Shown: in pieces, positions 31,257 through 40,132 of the stretch
Position numbering within the stretch: position 1 is the stretch's first letter
Layout of the letters: each line of letters starts with the position of its first letter
DNA from: Thalassotalea nanhaiensis
Lineage (GTDB): Bacteria; Pseudomonadota; Gammaproteobacteria; Enterobacterales; Alteromonadaceae
Length of the DNA: 64,000 nt
Direction: 5' to 3'
Assembly (NCBI RefSeq): GCF_031583575.1
Contig: NZ_CP134146.1
Span: 992,001 to 1,056,000, forward strand
Program-made: the position numbers and the translations under genes
The notes under the pieces: model-generated
The model's database searches: none
Told to the model about the DNA's origin: nothing
Seen by the model: the letters and a program-made list of their open reading frames with translations, nothing else

Positions 31257-33878
31257 ATGATTAAATCCAGTGCCGAAATTAGACAGGCATTTTTAAACTT
31301 TTTCGCGCAAAAGCAACATCAAATTGTTGCGAGTAGCTCACTTGTTCCTGGCAATGATGCAACATTATTGTTCACTAATGCCGGTATGGTGCCATTTAAA
31401 GATGTGTTTTTAGGTGCAGAAACTCGCAGTTATACCAGAGCAACGTCATCACAACGCTGTGTTCGAGCTGGTGGTAAACATAACGATTTAGAAAATGTTG
31501 GTTATACAGCCCGTCATCATACGTTTTTCGAAATGCTTGGTAACTTTAGTTTCGGTGACTACTTCAAACATGATGCGATTAATTTTGGGTGGGAATTCTT
31601 AACCTCGGTACTTGGCTTGCCAAAAGAAAAATTGTTAGTAACTGTCTATGAAACTGACAATGAAGCATTTGACCACTGGGCAAATGTGATTGGTGTTCCT
31701 GAAGATCGTATCATTCGTATTGGTGATAAATCTGCAGGCAAGAAGTTTGAGTCAGATAACTTCTGGTCTATGGGTGATACAGGTCCATGTGGTCCTTGTT
31801 CAGAGATATTTTATGATCATGGTGAAGAAATTTGGGGCGGTCCTCCAGGCTCACCTGAAGAAGACGGTGATCGTTTTATCGAAATTTGGAATTTGGTATT
31901 CATGCAGTTCAACCGTCAAGCCGACGGTACTATGGATCCATTACCTAAGCCGTCTGTTGATACCGGTATGGGTCTTGAGCGCATCGCAGCGATTATGCAA
32001 GGCGTGCATTCAAACTATGAAATTGATATTTTCCAAGCGCTGATTAAAGCTGCTGCAGATTTACTTGGCTGTGAAGATTTAGAGCATAAATCATTACGTG
32101 TAATTGCTGATCATATTCGCTCGTGTAGTTTTATGATCACTGATGGGGTTAACCCATCAAATGTAGGGCGTGGTTTTGTTTTACGTCGTATCATTCGCCG
32201 TGCAGTTCGTCATGGCCATAAACTTGAAGCGAAGTCGCACTTCTTCCATCAGTTAGTGTCAGCATTAGCAGAGCAAATGGGCGATGCATATCCTGAGCTT
32301 ATCAAGCAACAAGCAATTATTGAAAAGACATTACGCATTGAAGAAGAACAGTTTGGTCGTACTTTAGACCGAGGAATGAACTTACTAAATGATGTTATCG
32401 CAAATTTAAGTGGTGATGTTATTCCGGGTAAAGATGTGTTTAAGTTATACGACACATATGGATTCCCTGCAGATTTAACCGCAGATATCGCTCGCGAAAA
32501 AGAGTTAACTATTGACCAAGAAGGGTTTGATAGTGAAATGCAGGCACAACGTGAACGTGCTCAAAAAGCATCAAACTTTGGCACCGACTACAACGAACAA
32601 ATCAAATCAGATAAGACGACACATTTTGAAGGTTACGAAAACCACAGCTTCAGCTCAACGATTGTTGAACTGTTCAATAGCGAAGGCTCAGTATCATCAT
32701 TAAATGCGGGTGATAAAGGTGTTATTGTTTTAGACAATACACCATTTTACGCAGAATCAGGTGGTCAAGTAGGCGATACAGGTACAATTACAACAGACAG
32801 CGGAACGTTCAACGTTACTGATACTGTGAAGTTGGGTAATGCTTTTGCTCATCATGGTGTGGCTGAGTCTGCAATCCAGTTAAATGCTCGTGCGAATGCG
32901 CAAATAGACAGTGCTCGACGTAATGATATTATTAAAAATCATTCAGCAACGCATTTATTACACGCCGCACTACGTAAGGTTTTAGGGGAGCATGTGACGC
33001 AAAAAGGGTCATTATGTGACCATGAAAAGTTGCGTTTTGATTTTTCTCACTTTGAAGGTGTAACTGCTGGCGAACTTCGTCAAGTTGAACAGTTAGTCAA
33101 TGATAATATTCGTGCTAACTATGTTCGTGAAACGGCACTGATGAATATTGAAGCTGCGAAAGAAAAAGGTGCGATGGCGCTATTTGGTGAAAAATATGAC
33201 GATGAAGTTCGAGTGGTTACCTTAGGTAGTTTCTCAACGGAACTTTGTGGTGGAGTACATGTACAGCGTACTGGCGATATTGGTTTATTAAAAATTACTG
33301 CTGAAGCAGGTATTGCAGCAGGTACAAGACGTATAGAAGCTGTAACAGGTGTTGCCGCAATGGCGTACGTTGATGAGCAGGCAGATAAGCTAACCACTAT
33401 TGCAGGCCTGGTTAAATCAGATGCGGTTAATACCGTAAGTAAAGTTGAGCAGTTGATTGCTAAATCTAAGCTACTTGAAAAAGAAGTGGCTCAGCTTAAG
33501 CAAAAGCTCGCGTCACAAGCAGGTTCTGATTTAATCAATCAAGCAATCGACATTAACGGTGTTAAAGCTCTTATCGCCGATGTTGAAGGCAGCGATCCTA
33601 AAGCATTACGTGAAATGGTCGATGATCTTAAAAACAAATTAGGCTCGGGCATTGTTTTGTTAGCATTAGCAAACGGTGCAAAAGTAAGTTTAATTGCTGG
33701 TGTTACTAAAGATTTAATTGGTAAAGTTAAAGCGGGCGATTTAGTTAAAATGGTTGCCGAGCAGGTCGGTGGTAAAGGCGGTGGTCGTCCAGATATGGCC
33801 CAAGCTGGTGGTACTCAACCAGAAAATATTACTTCTGCATTAGCCAGCGTTGAAGCTTGGTTAGCTGAAAAATTATAA
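31257..33878 (+). CDS. alaS: Alanine--tRNA ligase
   Basis: Charges tRNA-Ala in the cytosol. The 873 residues comprise the class II catalytic core (motif 2 region [20 protein letters not shown], motif 3 [15 protein letters not shown]), the tRNA-recognition segment, the editing domain with zinc ligands in [11 protein letters not shown] and [14 protein letters not shown], and the C-terminal C-Ala domain with its glycine-rich [15 protein letters not shown]. Length and motifs are normal. It sits between recX and lysC, in the conserved recX-alaS-(lysC)-csrA order. Confidence 0.98.
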   Translation: MIKSSAEIRQAFLNFFAQKQHQIVASSSLVPGNDATLLFTNAGMVPFKDVFLGAETRSYTRATSSQRCVRAGGKHNDLENVGYTARHHTFFEMLGNFSFGDYFKHDAINFGWEFLTSVLGLPKEKLLVTVYETDNEAFDHWANVIGVPEDRIIRIGDKSAGKKFESDNFWSMGDTGPCGPCSEIFYDHGEEIWGGPPGSPEEDGDRFIEIWNLVFMQFNRQADGTMDPLPKPSVDTGMGLERIAAIMQGVHSNYEIDIFQALIKAAADLLGCEDLEHKSLRVIADHIRSCSFMITDGVNPSNVGRGFVLRRIIRRAVRHGHKLEAKSHFFHQLVSALAEQMGDAYPELIKQQAIIEKTLRIEEEQFGRTLDRGMNLLNDVIANLSGDVIPGKDVFKLYDTYGFPADLTADIAREKELTIDQEGFDSEMQAQRERAQKASNFGTDYNEQIKSDKTTHFEGYENHSFSSTIVELFNSEGSVSSLNAGDKGVIVLDNTPFYAESGGQVGDTGTITTDSGTFNVTDTVKLGNAFAHHGVAESAIQLNARANAQIDSARRNDIIKNHSATHLLHAALRKVLGEHVTQKGSLCDHEKLRFDFSHFEGVTAGELRQVEQLVNDNIRANYVRETALMNIEAAKEKGAMALFGEKYDDEVRVVTLGSFSTELCGGVHVQRTGDIGLLKITAEAGIAAGTRRIEAVTGVAAMAYVDEQADKLTTIAGLVKSDAVNTVSKVEQLIAKSKLLEKEVAQLKQKLASQAGSDLINQAIDINGVKALIADVEGSDPKALREMVDDLKNKLGSGIVLLALANGAKVSLIAGVTKDLIGKVKAGDLVKMVAEQVGGKGGGRPDMAQAGGTQPENITSALASVEAWLAEKL

Positions 33879-33910
33879 GGGTTACATTGTAAAATGGCGA
33901 TTAATCGTTA

Positions 33911-35131
33911 ATGGCAGTTATCGTACAAAAGTTTGGGGGAACCTCGGTTGGTTCCCTTGAACGAATTGAACATGTTGCTCAGCAAATAATAAAAACCAAA
34001 CAACAAGGCCACCAAGTCGTGGCTGTATTATCTGCCATGTCCGGTGAGACCAATCGTCTGACGGACCTTGCAGTTAAGCTCGATCCAAACCCTTCCGCCC
34101 GCGAACTTGATATGCTTCTCGCAAGTGGTGAACAAGTCTCTATTGCTTTACTTTCTATTGCTTTAATCAAACGTGGTTATTCCGCAGTCTCCTTGTTAGC
34201 CCATCAAATAGGTATGCAAACAGATAACCGCTTTAATAAAGCGCGTATTTTAAATGTAGACAATCAACGAATGCTACAAGAGCTTCAGCAAGGGCATATT
34301 GTTATTGTGGCCGGTTTTCAAGGGGTTGATAGTGAAGGTAATATTACTACCTTGGGTCGGGGAGGCTCTGATACATCTGCTGTGGCTATAGCAACCGCAC
34401 TACAAGCCAAAGAATGCCAGATATTTACCGATGTCGATGGTGTTTATACAACTGACCCTAGAATTGATGAAAACGCTCGAAAACTACCTTATGTAAGCTT
34501 TGAAGAAATGTTAGAGATGGCCAGTTCCGGCGCAAAAGTATTGCAATCGCGATCAGTAGAGTTTGCCGGTAAACATAAAATGCCACTAAGGGTGCTTTCA
34601 AGCTTTATTGAAGGTGAAGGCACCAGCATTACTTTTGAGCAGCAAGCAGATAAAAAACATCCAGTGTCGGCAATTACGAGTCACAAAGATGAAGCACTGA
34701 TAAGTGCAAATGGCGTAATACATGGCGAAAAATTTAGAAGTAAACTGTTAACGTTACTCGCCAAAGTAGATATTGAAATTGATATGCTTACGCAAACAGC
34801 TGAACACGTCAATAAAATTAATTTTTCCTTCACCGTTCATCGAAATGATTACGTGCAAGCTATGTGTATTGCTAAATCGTTAACTACAGAGTTTTCTGTT
34901 GATGAACTTTTTGGCAACAACAAAGTCGTAAAAGTATCAGCAATTGGTAACGGTATGCGTTCACATGCTGGCGTTGCTGCTGAGTTATTTGAATGTTTAT
35001 TTGCAAATAATATTAACGTGTTTTTAGTTTCTGCAGCTGAAATTAAAATTTCAGTGTTGGTTAAAGAAGCCGATTTAATACGTGCCGTACAAATTTTGCA
35101 CAAAAAGTTTCAATTAAATACAATAATTTAG
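33911..35131 (+). CDS. lysC: Aspartate kinase, monofunctional
   Basis: Phosphorylates aspartate at the head of the lysine, threonine and methionine pathways. The 406-residue protein begins VIVQKFGGTSVGSLERI, the kinase signature. It contains FQGVDSEGNITTLGRGGSD and DVDGVYTTDPRID for ATP and aspartate binding, and ends in two ACT domains (about 265-405) for feedback control, probably by lysine and/or threonine. There is no fused homoserine dehydrogenase. It lies between alaS and csrA, an arrangement shared by Vibrio, Shewanella and Pseudomonas but not E. coli. A short transcript with alaS is likely (32-base gap). Confidence 0.95.
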   Translation: MAVIVQKFGGTSVGSLERIEHVAQQIIKTKQQGHQVVAVLSAMSGETNRLTDLAVKLDPNPSARELDMLLASGEQVSIALLSIALIKRGYSAVSLLAHQIGMQTDNRFNKARILNVDNQRMLQELQQGHIVIVAGFQGVDSEGNITTLGRGGSDTSAVAIATALQAKECQIFTDVDGVYTTDPRIDENARKLPYVSFEEMLEMASSGAKVLQSRSVEFAGKHKMPLRVLSSFIEGEGTSITFEQQADKKHPVSAITSHKDEALISANGVIHGEKFRSKLLTLLAKVDIEIDMLTQTAEHVNKINFSFTVHRNDYVQAMCIAKSLTTEFSVDELFGNNKVVKVSAIGNGMRSHAGVAAELFECLFANNINVFLVSAAEIKISVLVKEADLIRAVQILHKKFQLNTII

Positions 35132-35239
35132 TCTCTTTTTCTGAAAATTTTGCTAAATTCTTATATGTTAAGGAAAAAATCTAGTTTATTGTTTATTAAA
35201 TGAGCCTAGGTTTGATACCATACAAATGATTTCTAACAA

Positions 35240-35256
35240 AAAGGGGCAAATGGATG
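35240..35256 (+). promoter_or_regulatory. csrA ribosome binding region with GGA motif (possible autoregulation)
   Basis: AAAAGGGGCAAATGGATG places a strong ribosome binding site six bases before an out-of-frame ATG (35250) and ten before the true csrA ATG (35254). The overlapping ATGGATG is an ANGGA core. E. coli CsrA represses its own translation by binding GGA sites in this region, so the same is plausible here. No supporting hairpin is evident, so this is inference. Confidence 0.4.
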
Positions 35257-35448
35257 CTTATATTAACAAGAAGAGTTGGTGAAACTCTTATGGTCGGTGA
35301 CGATGTTACTGTGACCGTTTTAGGGGTAAAAGGGAACCAAGTCCGTATCGGTGTCAATGCACCTAAAGAAGTGTCTGTTCATCGTGAAGAGATTTACATG
35401 CGCATACAAGCTGAAAAGGGTAATCCAGACAATGTTGGTAACGAGTAA
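35254..35448 (+). CDS. csrA: Carbon storage regulator CsrA
   Basis: Homodimeric RNA-binding protein that controls translation and mRNA stability by binding GGA-containing hairpin loops. The 64 residues begin [18 protein letters not shown]4 and R44 (in [12 protein letters not shown]), the residues that contact RNA in studied homologues, are present. Length is typical. It lies downstream of alaS-lysC and upstream of tRNA-Ser/tRNA-Arg, as in E. coli. Its natural antagonists are RNAs with many GGA loops. The arrays after rpoS, recA, secF and suhB in this window carry such loops. Confidence 0.98.
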   Translation: MLILTRRVGETLMVGDDVTVTVLGVKGNQVRIGVNAPKEVSVHREEIYMRIQAEKGNPDNVGNE

Positions 35449-35624
35449 TCCGCGTTATTAACAGTTTGAAGTAAATTCATTGGTATTGCTAAAAGCTTTG
35501 GCATATATTTTTGAACAATGTTGGTTTCATGTTAACTTCAGCGTTAACTCCGCATATAAATGGGCTGATATTTAAACATCTTGTTTGAAATATCAACAAA
35601 CAGAAAAAAAGACAAAAAAATCCG

Positions 35625-35652
35625 TTGACTTATTTTTCGAATCCATTAATAT
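35625..35652 (+). promoter_or_regulatory. Promoter of the tRNA-Ser gene
   Basis: TTGACT (35625-35630), 16-base spacer, TAATAT (35647-35652), then a GC-rich discriminator (GCACGCC) ten bases before the tRNA, a pattern typical of stringently controlled stable-RNA promoters. The 214-base csrA-tRNA gap holds nothing else recognisable. Confidence 0.75.
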
Positions 35653-35662
35653 GCACGCCATT

Positions 35663-35754
35663 GGTGAGGTGGCCGAGAGGCTGAAGGCGCTCCCCTGCTA
35701 AGGGAGTATAGGCGTTAAACCCTATCGAGGGTTCGAATCCCTCCCTCACCGCCA
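35663..35754 (+). tRNA. tRNA-Ser (GCT)
   Basis: A 92-nt class II tRNA with a 7 bp acceptor (GGTGAGG/CCTCACC), the anticodon loop CTGCTAA closed by CTCCC/GGGAG, a long variable arm and encoded GCCA end. Anticodon GCT reads AGC/AGU serine codons. The position after csrA matches serV in E. coli. Confidence 0.97.
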
Positions 35755-35818
35755 TTCTACTGTCATTAGACTGTTGGATGGGCAACAAAGAGTAATTAAA
35801 ATTTAATTTCTCGATTGC

Positions 35819-35895
35819 GGACGCGTAGCTCAGCTGGATAGAGTACCTGGCTACGAACCAGGCGGTCGCAGGTTCGACTCCTGCCGCGTCCGCCA
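35819..35895 (+). tRNA. tRNA-Arg (ACG), copy 1
   Basis: A 77-nt tRNA with acceptor GGACGCG/CGCGTCC, anticodon loop CTACGAA closed by CCTGG/CCAGG, TTCGACT T-loop and encoded CCA. Anticodon ACG (A34 normally edited to inosine) reads CGU/CGC/CGA. It is identical to copies 2 and 3. Confidence 0.97.
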
Positions 35896-35912
35896 CTTCT
35901 TTAAAGAAGTGG
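35893..35912. repeat. Perfect 20 bp palindrome overlapping the CCA end of tRNA-Arg copy 1
   Basis: The palindrome begins at the encoded CCA and reads CCACTTCTTT and its reverse complement. No T tract follows, so it is more likely a processing hairpin or chance than a terminator. Copies 2 and 3 have different 3' flanks with true terminators. Confidence 0.7.
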
Positions 35913-35995
35913 TCACTTCCTCAAAGTGAATAAATAATTGAGTCGTGTTGTTCGAGGTAACAACAGTGAGGTTATCACTTAAAATATACGACCGC

Positions 35996-36072
35996 GGACG
36001 CGTAGCTCAGCTGGATAGAGTACCTGGCTACGAACCAGGCGGTCGCAGGTTCGACTCCTGCCGCGTCCGCCA
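35996..36072 (+). tRNA. tRNA-Arg (ACG), copy 2
   Basis: Identical 77-nt sequence to copy 1, with encoded CCA. It is preceded at 35965-35988 by a 24 bp block that is repeated before copy 3, and followed by a strong terminator. Confidence 0.97.
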
Positions 36073-36081
36073 CATTTGAGA

Positions 36082-36114
36082 GCCCATTTTATCGAAAGAT
36101 AAAATGGGCTTTTA
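36082..36114 (+). terminator. Intrinsic terminator between tRNA-Arg copies 2 and 3
   Basis: GCCCATTTTATC (36082-36093) pairs perfectly with GATAAAATGGGC (36098-36109) around a GAAA tetraloop, followed by TTTTACTTT. This 12 bp stem should end most transcripts before the third tRNA-Arg gene. Confidence 0.88.
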
Positions 36115-36222
36115 CTTTACAACAATCTACGTTGTGCTGATTTTGTAAAGAATGCTTTAACACTTACTCAAAGTGGCTAAACAATAGAGTAGTGAGGTTA
36201 TCACTTAAAATATAACAATTGC

Positions 36223-36299
36223 GGACGCGTAGCTCAGCTGGATAGAGTACCTGGCTACGAACCAGGCGGTCGCAGGTTCGACTCCTGCCGCGTCCGCCA
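36223..36299 (+). tRNA. tRNA-Arg (ACG), copy 3
   Basis: Identical 77-nt sequence to copies 1 and 2. The same 24 bp block as before copy 2 lies at 36191-36214, so tRNA plus upstream flank were duplicated together (offset 226-227 bases). The AT-rich end of that block sits where a -10 element for a short-leader tRNA transcript would be, so it could be a duplicated promoter. Confidence 0.97.
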
Positions 36300-36306
36300 C
36301 ATTTGT

Positions 36307-36334
36307 AAAAAACCGATCTTTTGATCGGTTTTTT
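36307..36334 (+). terminator. Intrinsic terminator after tRNA-Arg copy 3
   Basis: AAAAAACCGATC and GATCGGTTTTTT flank a TTTT loop, ending in a T tract eight bases after the CCA end of the tRNA. Confidence 0.93.
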
Positions 36335-36400
36335 GCTTTCTGGAATATGAAAGCTAGGTACACTTACCTATTAATTCATATCCTCTCAGAAAAAATATAA

Positions 36401-36565
36401 CGTCATTCCTGAGGAGCATAAGCGATATCAGGGACCTCCTTGAGCGTGTTGTGGTTAACACACGGTATGGATGTTTAGCGCACGGGTATCATTACTCAAT
36501 ATTGTTTAAAAGCACGTTGTGAATTTGGGAGGTTCCAAATCTCGTTCCACTCGTTTGGAATGACG
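36401..36565. mobile_element. MITE-like palindromic element (about 165 bp, non-coding)
   Basis: CGTCATTCC (36401-36409) and GGAATGACG (36557-36565) are perfect 9 bp terminal inverted repeats. Further in, GGGACCTCC near 36431 is partly complementary to GGGAGGTTCC near 36527, so the element is an extended imperfect palindrome. It has no coding capacity and no obvious target-site duplication. It lies between the tRNA-Arg terminator and the YlqF-type gene; the remaining bases of the 392-base gap (36335-36400, 36566-36691) show nothing recognisable. Confidence 0.6.
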
Positions 36566-36691
36566 TGGTGTAAGTTAACTAACATCTCTGACATTACTCT
36601 CAATAAAATAAGCTTCTCCTTTCTCCTCGTTTCTTTTTCATTTCCTTGCTAAAATATCAGTATCTTTCAAATACCTAAGTAGTTTTCCCTA

Positions 36692-37645
36692 ATGGCAATA
36701 AACTGGTTCCCTGGGCATATGCATAAAGCCCAAAAAGAAATCAAAGAAATTATTAACCAAATTGATGTGGTTATTGAAGTCTGTGATGCAAGACTGCCAT
36801 TTAGCAGTGAAAATCCAATGATCACTGATATACGTGGCGACAAACCGCTGATTAAAATCCTAAACAAGAGTGATTTAGCTGATCCAGAGTTAACTAAAGT
36901 CTGGCTTGATTATTTTCATACTCAACATAATGTCAAAGCGATAGCATTAACTACTGAAGAGCCAAGTGGTGCAAAAAATATAGCCGCATTAATACGTAAA
37001 TTAGCGCCACACAAAAATGAAGATGGCAAGCAAATTAATGCGATGATCATGGGGATCCCCAATGTAGGTAAATCTACATTAATTAATACTTTGGTTGGTA
37101 AAACAAAAGCCAAAGTAGGTAATGAACCCGCTGTGACTAAAGCCCAACAACGTATCCGTTTGGAAGACGGGGTATATCTATATGATACACCCGGCATGCT
37201 TTGGCCTAAAATTGCTAATGAAAATAGTGGTTATCGTCTTGCTGTTTCTGGTGGTATTAAAGATACCGCTTTCGATCATGAAGAGATTGCCTGTTTCGCC
37301 GCTGAATATTTATTAGAGGCTTACCCTGAACTATTAAAAGAGCGATATAAGATCACTGAATTGCCAGAGCAAGAGGTTGAGTTCCTAGAGGAACTTGGCC
37401 GTAAGCGTGGTGCAGTAAGAAGTGGTGGTCACGTAGACTTTCATAAAGCGTCTGAAATTTTAGTAAATGAAATTCGTGATAAAACATTGGGCAATATTAC
37501 TTTTGAAACGCCCGATATGGTAGAAAAAGAGAATATCCATTTTGCTGAACTGCAAGCGCGTAAAATTGCTGAACGGGAAGCGAAGAAAGAAGCTCGCGGC
37601 AGAGGCCGAAAAAATAAACCGAAAAAGAAAAAAAGCGGTAAGTAA
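36692..37645 (+). CDS. Circularly permuted ribosome-assembly GTPase, YlqF/RbgA family
   Basis: Cytosolic GTPase with the G motifs in permuted order: NKSD (G4, about 57-60) precedes GIPNVGKSTLIN (G1) and DTPGMLWP (G3). This order and the N-terminal NWFPGHMHKAQKEI are diagnostic of YlqF/RbgA, whose Bacillus member acts late in 50S subunit assembly. The 317 residues end in a strongly basic tail (RGRGRKNKPKKKKSGK), probably for rRNA contact. The role in this organism is inferred from the family. The HIT-protein gene follows after 23 bases and is probably cotranscribed. Confidence 0.9.
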   Translation: MAINWFPGHMHKAQKEIKEIINQIDVVIEVCDARLPFSSENPMITDIRGDKPLIKILNKSDLADPELTKVWLDYFHTQHNVKAIALTTEEPSGAKNIAALIRKLAPHKNEDGKQINAMIMGIPNVGKSTLINTLVGKTKAKVGNEPAVTKAQQRIRLEDGVYLYDTPGMLWPKIANENSGYRLAVSGGIKDTAFDHEEIACFAAEYLLEAYPELLKERYKITELPEQEVEFLEELGRKRGAVRSGGHVDFHKASEILVNEIRDKTLGNITFETPDMVEKENIHFAELQARKIAEREAKKEARGRGRKNKPKKKKSGK

Positions 37646-37668
37646 TTATAACATTTTAGGAAAAGATA

Positions 37669-38106
37669 ATGAGTGATGATTTTGAACTACATAGCGATTT
37701 ACAGCGTGATGGTATTGAAATAGCAAATTTACCTTTATGTAAATTATTGCTTTGCAATGATAGTAACTATCCTTGGTTTATTATGGTACCACGCCGCACA
37801 GACGTTAAAGATATTTATCAGTTAGAATGGCAAGATCAATTACAGTTTCTTAATGAGTCGAGTGCCGTATCAGAAATTTTAATGCAATGCTTTAATGGTG
37901 AAAAAATGAATGTTGCAGCGCTCGGTAATATGACGCCTCAGTTGCATATTCATCACATTGTACGTTTTAAAGATGATCCAAGCTGGCCAAAACCGATTTG
38001 GGGACAGTTACCTTTAAAACCTTATGAAGAAAGTGAATTGCAGCTATTAAAGCAAAAGCTGCTTCCTATGCTTGAAGAAGTAATTGGAAGCAATACAACG
38101 AGCTAA
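37669..38106 (+). CDS. HIT-domain protein
   Basis: A 145-residue cytosolic protein of the histidine-triad superfamily, which hydrolyses or transfers nucleotidyl groups. The motif QLHIHHIVRFKDDPSWPKPI is a variant of H-x-H-x-H: the last histidine is shifted next to the second. The N-terminal half has the HIT strand WFIMVPRR. This subgroup is common in gammaproteobacteria but its substrate is not known to me. The gene follows the YlqF-type GTPase and overlaps the convergent panE gene by four bases. Confidence 0.82.
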   Translation: MSDDFELHSDLQRDGIEIANLPLCKLLLCNDSNYPWFIMVPRRTDVKDIYQLEWQDQLQFLNESSAVSEILMQCFNGEKMNVAALGNMTPQLHIHHIVRFKDDPSWPKPIWGQLPLKPYEESELQLLKQKLLPMLEEVIGSNTTS

Positions 38107-38996
38107 GTTGGAAGAGTTAAGCTTTTAACTTGCTTATAGAGCTTAGCATTGGTTGGGGTAGGTATGTTATGTGTTTGCCCTAACCGATAAATAAAACCAT
38201 TAATGAAGTCGATTTCTGTTTCCTGTTGTTTTAATACATCCTCACGCATCGAAGAGCTGTTGCTAGCTGTTTTATCGATAACATCATATATCGTGTTAAT
38301 TAAACCATCGTAATTAAGCAAAATCTCTTCTTGCTTCGCAACTGCAACTAATTCTTTTATTACATCTGCAATTATTTGTTTATAACTTTGTTTTTTTAAT
38401 TCGCCATTATTCACGTTGTAGATTGCAGTTAATGCATTAATTGCACAGTTAATTGCCAGCTTTGTCCATTGCAGAGTGAGTATCTGCTCAGAATAACTAT
38501 AGTGCGGAAGAGCATTTGCTAAAATATCGACAAGCTTCTGTTGATGATGACTATCTGCACTACCACTAACTAAACCCATTTGGTTTGTGCCAACCCCAGT
38601 GTGAGCGATGTGATTAGGTGAAAGTCGCTTTGCTGCCATGGTTGTTAGCAATGCATAAATAGGATTGCTTATGCTTAACTCTTGCTTGAGTTGTTCAATA
38701 ACCCCCATGCCATTATTGGTAAGTATTATCGGGCAATAGTTATTGATAAAGGGAGCTAATTCGGTGATTACATTACTAACATCATATGATTTTACACAAC
38801 AGATGACACAGTCGGCACTGGAGATTTGTTTTTTGTTTGCGCAATTTAATTGATGCTGATTGGATGAACCATCAATATTAGTAAAAGAAAATATTGATGG
38901 TGAGGCCGCTCGAGACTTGATGCTGATATTATGATCGATAAGGAAATGAGAAAATAATAGCCCCATCGCACCTCTACCAACGATTAATATATTCAA
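38103..38996 (-). CDS. panE: 2-dehydropantoate 2-reductase (ketopantoate reductase family)
   Basis: NADPH-dependent reductase that makes pantoate for CoA synthesis. The 297-residue protein has the N-terminal nucleotide-binding GRGAMG, the segment CVICCVKSYDV and TNNGMGVIEQL, and the catalytic lysine in LQWTKLAINCAINALTAI. The family includes related reductases, so exact substrate is inferred. The start overlaps the VanZ-like gene by four bases (translational coupling), and the end overlaps the convergent HIT gene by four. Confidence 0.88.
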   Translation of the reverse strand: MNILIVGRGAMGLLFSHFLIDHNISIKSRAASPSIFSFTNIDGSSNQHQLNCANKKQISSADCVICCVKSYDVSNVITELAPFINNYCPIILTNNGMGVIEQLKQELSISNPIYALLTTMAAKRLSPNHIAHTGVGTNQMGLVSGSADSHHQQKLVDILANALPHYSYSEQILTLQWTKLAINCAINALTAIYNVNNGELKKQSYKQIIADVIKELVAVAKQEEILLNYDGLINTIYDVIDKTASNSSSMREDVLKQQETEIDFINGFIYRLGQTHNIPTPTNAKLYKQVKSLTLPT

Positions 38997-39346
38997 GCGA
39001 TTTCCTTTTTAGCTTTGTTCTTATTGGCAACAACAATTACTACATAACTCAAGCAACCTAATACATCAGCGATGAAGTCAGTAACCTGACCGCTTCTAAA
39101 CTCTAAGTAAGATTGTCCGATCTCAGTTAGTCCAGCATAAATACATAAAGTAATTACGATCAATTTGAGATCAAGCTTCACTATTGAGTGTACTAGCCAG
39201 GTAAGAAATAAAAATCCTAGAAAATGTCCCGTTTTATCGAGTAAATGGTACTGATATAAAAGCTTAGAAATAAAGGTGTAGTTAATTGCCACTACACTAC
39301 AGGTAATGACGATAAATAGGTAAAGGCGGAAATTAGATATATTCAC
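38993..39346 (-). CDS. VanZ-like membrane protein
   Basis: A 117-residue inner-membrane protein with about four hydrophobic segments (about 7-25, 37-55, 60-75 and 93-108). The VanZ-type pattern DKTGHFLGFLFLTW followed by LTEIGQSYLEFRSGQVTDFIADVLG is present. VanZ itself gives low-level teicoplanin resistance, but most chromosomal homologues have no known function and none is claimed. It precedes panE with a four-base overlap on the minus strand; yajQ starts divergently 147 bases away. Confidence 0.8.
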   Translation of the reverse strand: MNISNFRLYLFIVITCSVVAINYTFISKLLYQYHLLDKTGHFLGFLFLTWLVHSIVKLDLKLIVITLCIYAGLTEIGQSYLEFRSGQVTDFIADVLGCLSYVVIVVANKNKAKKEIA

Positions 39347-39493
39347 AACTGTGCATTTTGTAAAATTTTTTTCATATTAACGGTTTAATCTAAAAAACTA
39401 AAGTTTTGTGATTGAATTAGTAAATTCATCCTAGCCCTTAAAAGATAGCTTTGTTAATCTATGTCGAAAATATTATTTTAAAGAGATTTAATT

Positions 39494-39976
39494 ATGCCTT
39501 CATTAGATATTGTATCTGAAGTTGATTTAGAAGAAATTCGTAACGCCACTGAAAATGCAAATCGTGAGCTTAGTACTCGGTTTGATTTTCGCGGTGTTGA
39601 AGCATCATTTGAGTATAAAAATCCAGATGTGACGGTGAAAGCCGAAGGCGACTTCCAAGTTCAACAAATGCTTGATATGTTGCGAACACAATTATCAAAA
39701 CGTAAAATTGACTCTAAAGCCATGACCGTTGGTGACTTTGTCCATTCAGGTAAAACCTACTCACAAAAAGTATCGTTTAAAGTTGGCGTTGAACAAGCGG
39801 TAGCTAAAAAAGTTGTGAAAGTCATTAAAGACAGCAAACTGAAAGTTCAGGCATCTATCCAAGGTGATAAAATTAGAGTGACAGGTAAAAAACGTGATGA
39901 GCTTCAAGCTGTGATGAAACTCGTACGTGACGCAGAATTAGAGCAATCCTTTCAATTTAATAATTTCAAAGACTAA
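39494..39976 (+). CDS. yajQ: YajQ family nucleotide-binding protein
   Basis: A 160-residue cytosolic protein with two ferredoxin-like halves. Family blocks include [29 protein letters not shown], the [10 protein letters not shown] loop and [21 protein letters not shown]. Homologues bind nucleotides; one in Xanthomonas binds cyclic di-GMP. The role here is open. It is transcribed alone, divergent from the VanZ-like gene and 156 bases before the sodium-dependent transporter. Confidence 0.93.
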   Translation: MPSLDIVSEVDLEEIRNATENANRELSTRFDFRGVEASFEYKNPDVTVKAEGDFQVQQMLDMLRTQLSKRKIDSKAMTVGDFVHSGKTYSQKVSFKVGVEQAVAKKVVKVIKDSKLKVQASIQGDKIRVTGKKRDELQAVMKLVRDAELEQSFQFNNFKD

Positions 39977-40132
39977 ACAGTAATAAAGGCAATTTGTCGT
40001 TGCTGGTAACGATTTAATTACAAGATCAAAACTTGTTATTTTCGTTAACAACTACGATATATTGCTTATGCTGATAACTTTCATTATGGTTATCTATAAC
40101 AATACATCAATATAAAAAATATAAGAATTAAT

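Noticed and set aside
35630-35896. Minus-strand open frame of 88 codons across the tRNA-Ser and first tRNA-Arg genes
   Set aside because: It is antisense to two confident tRNAs; translated reverse complements of tRNAs give a well-known family of false proteins (VREGFEPS-like).
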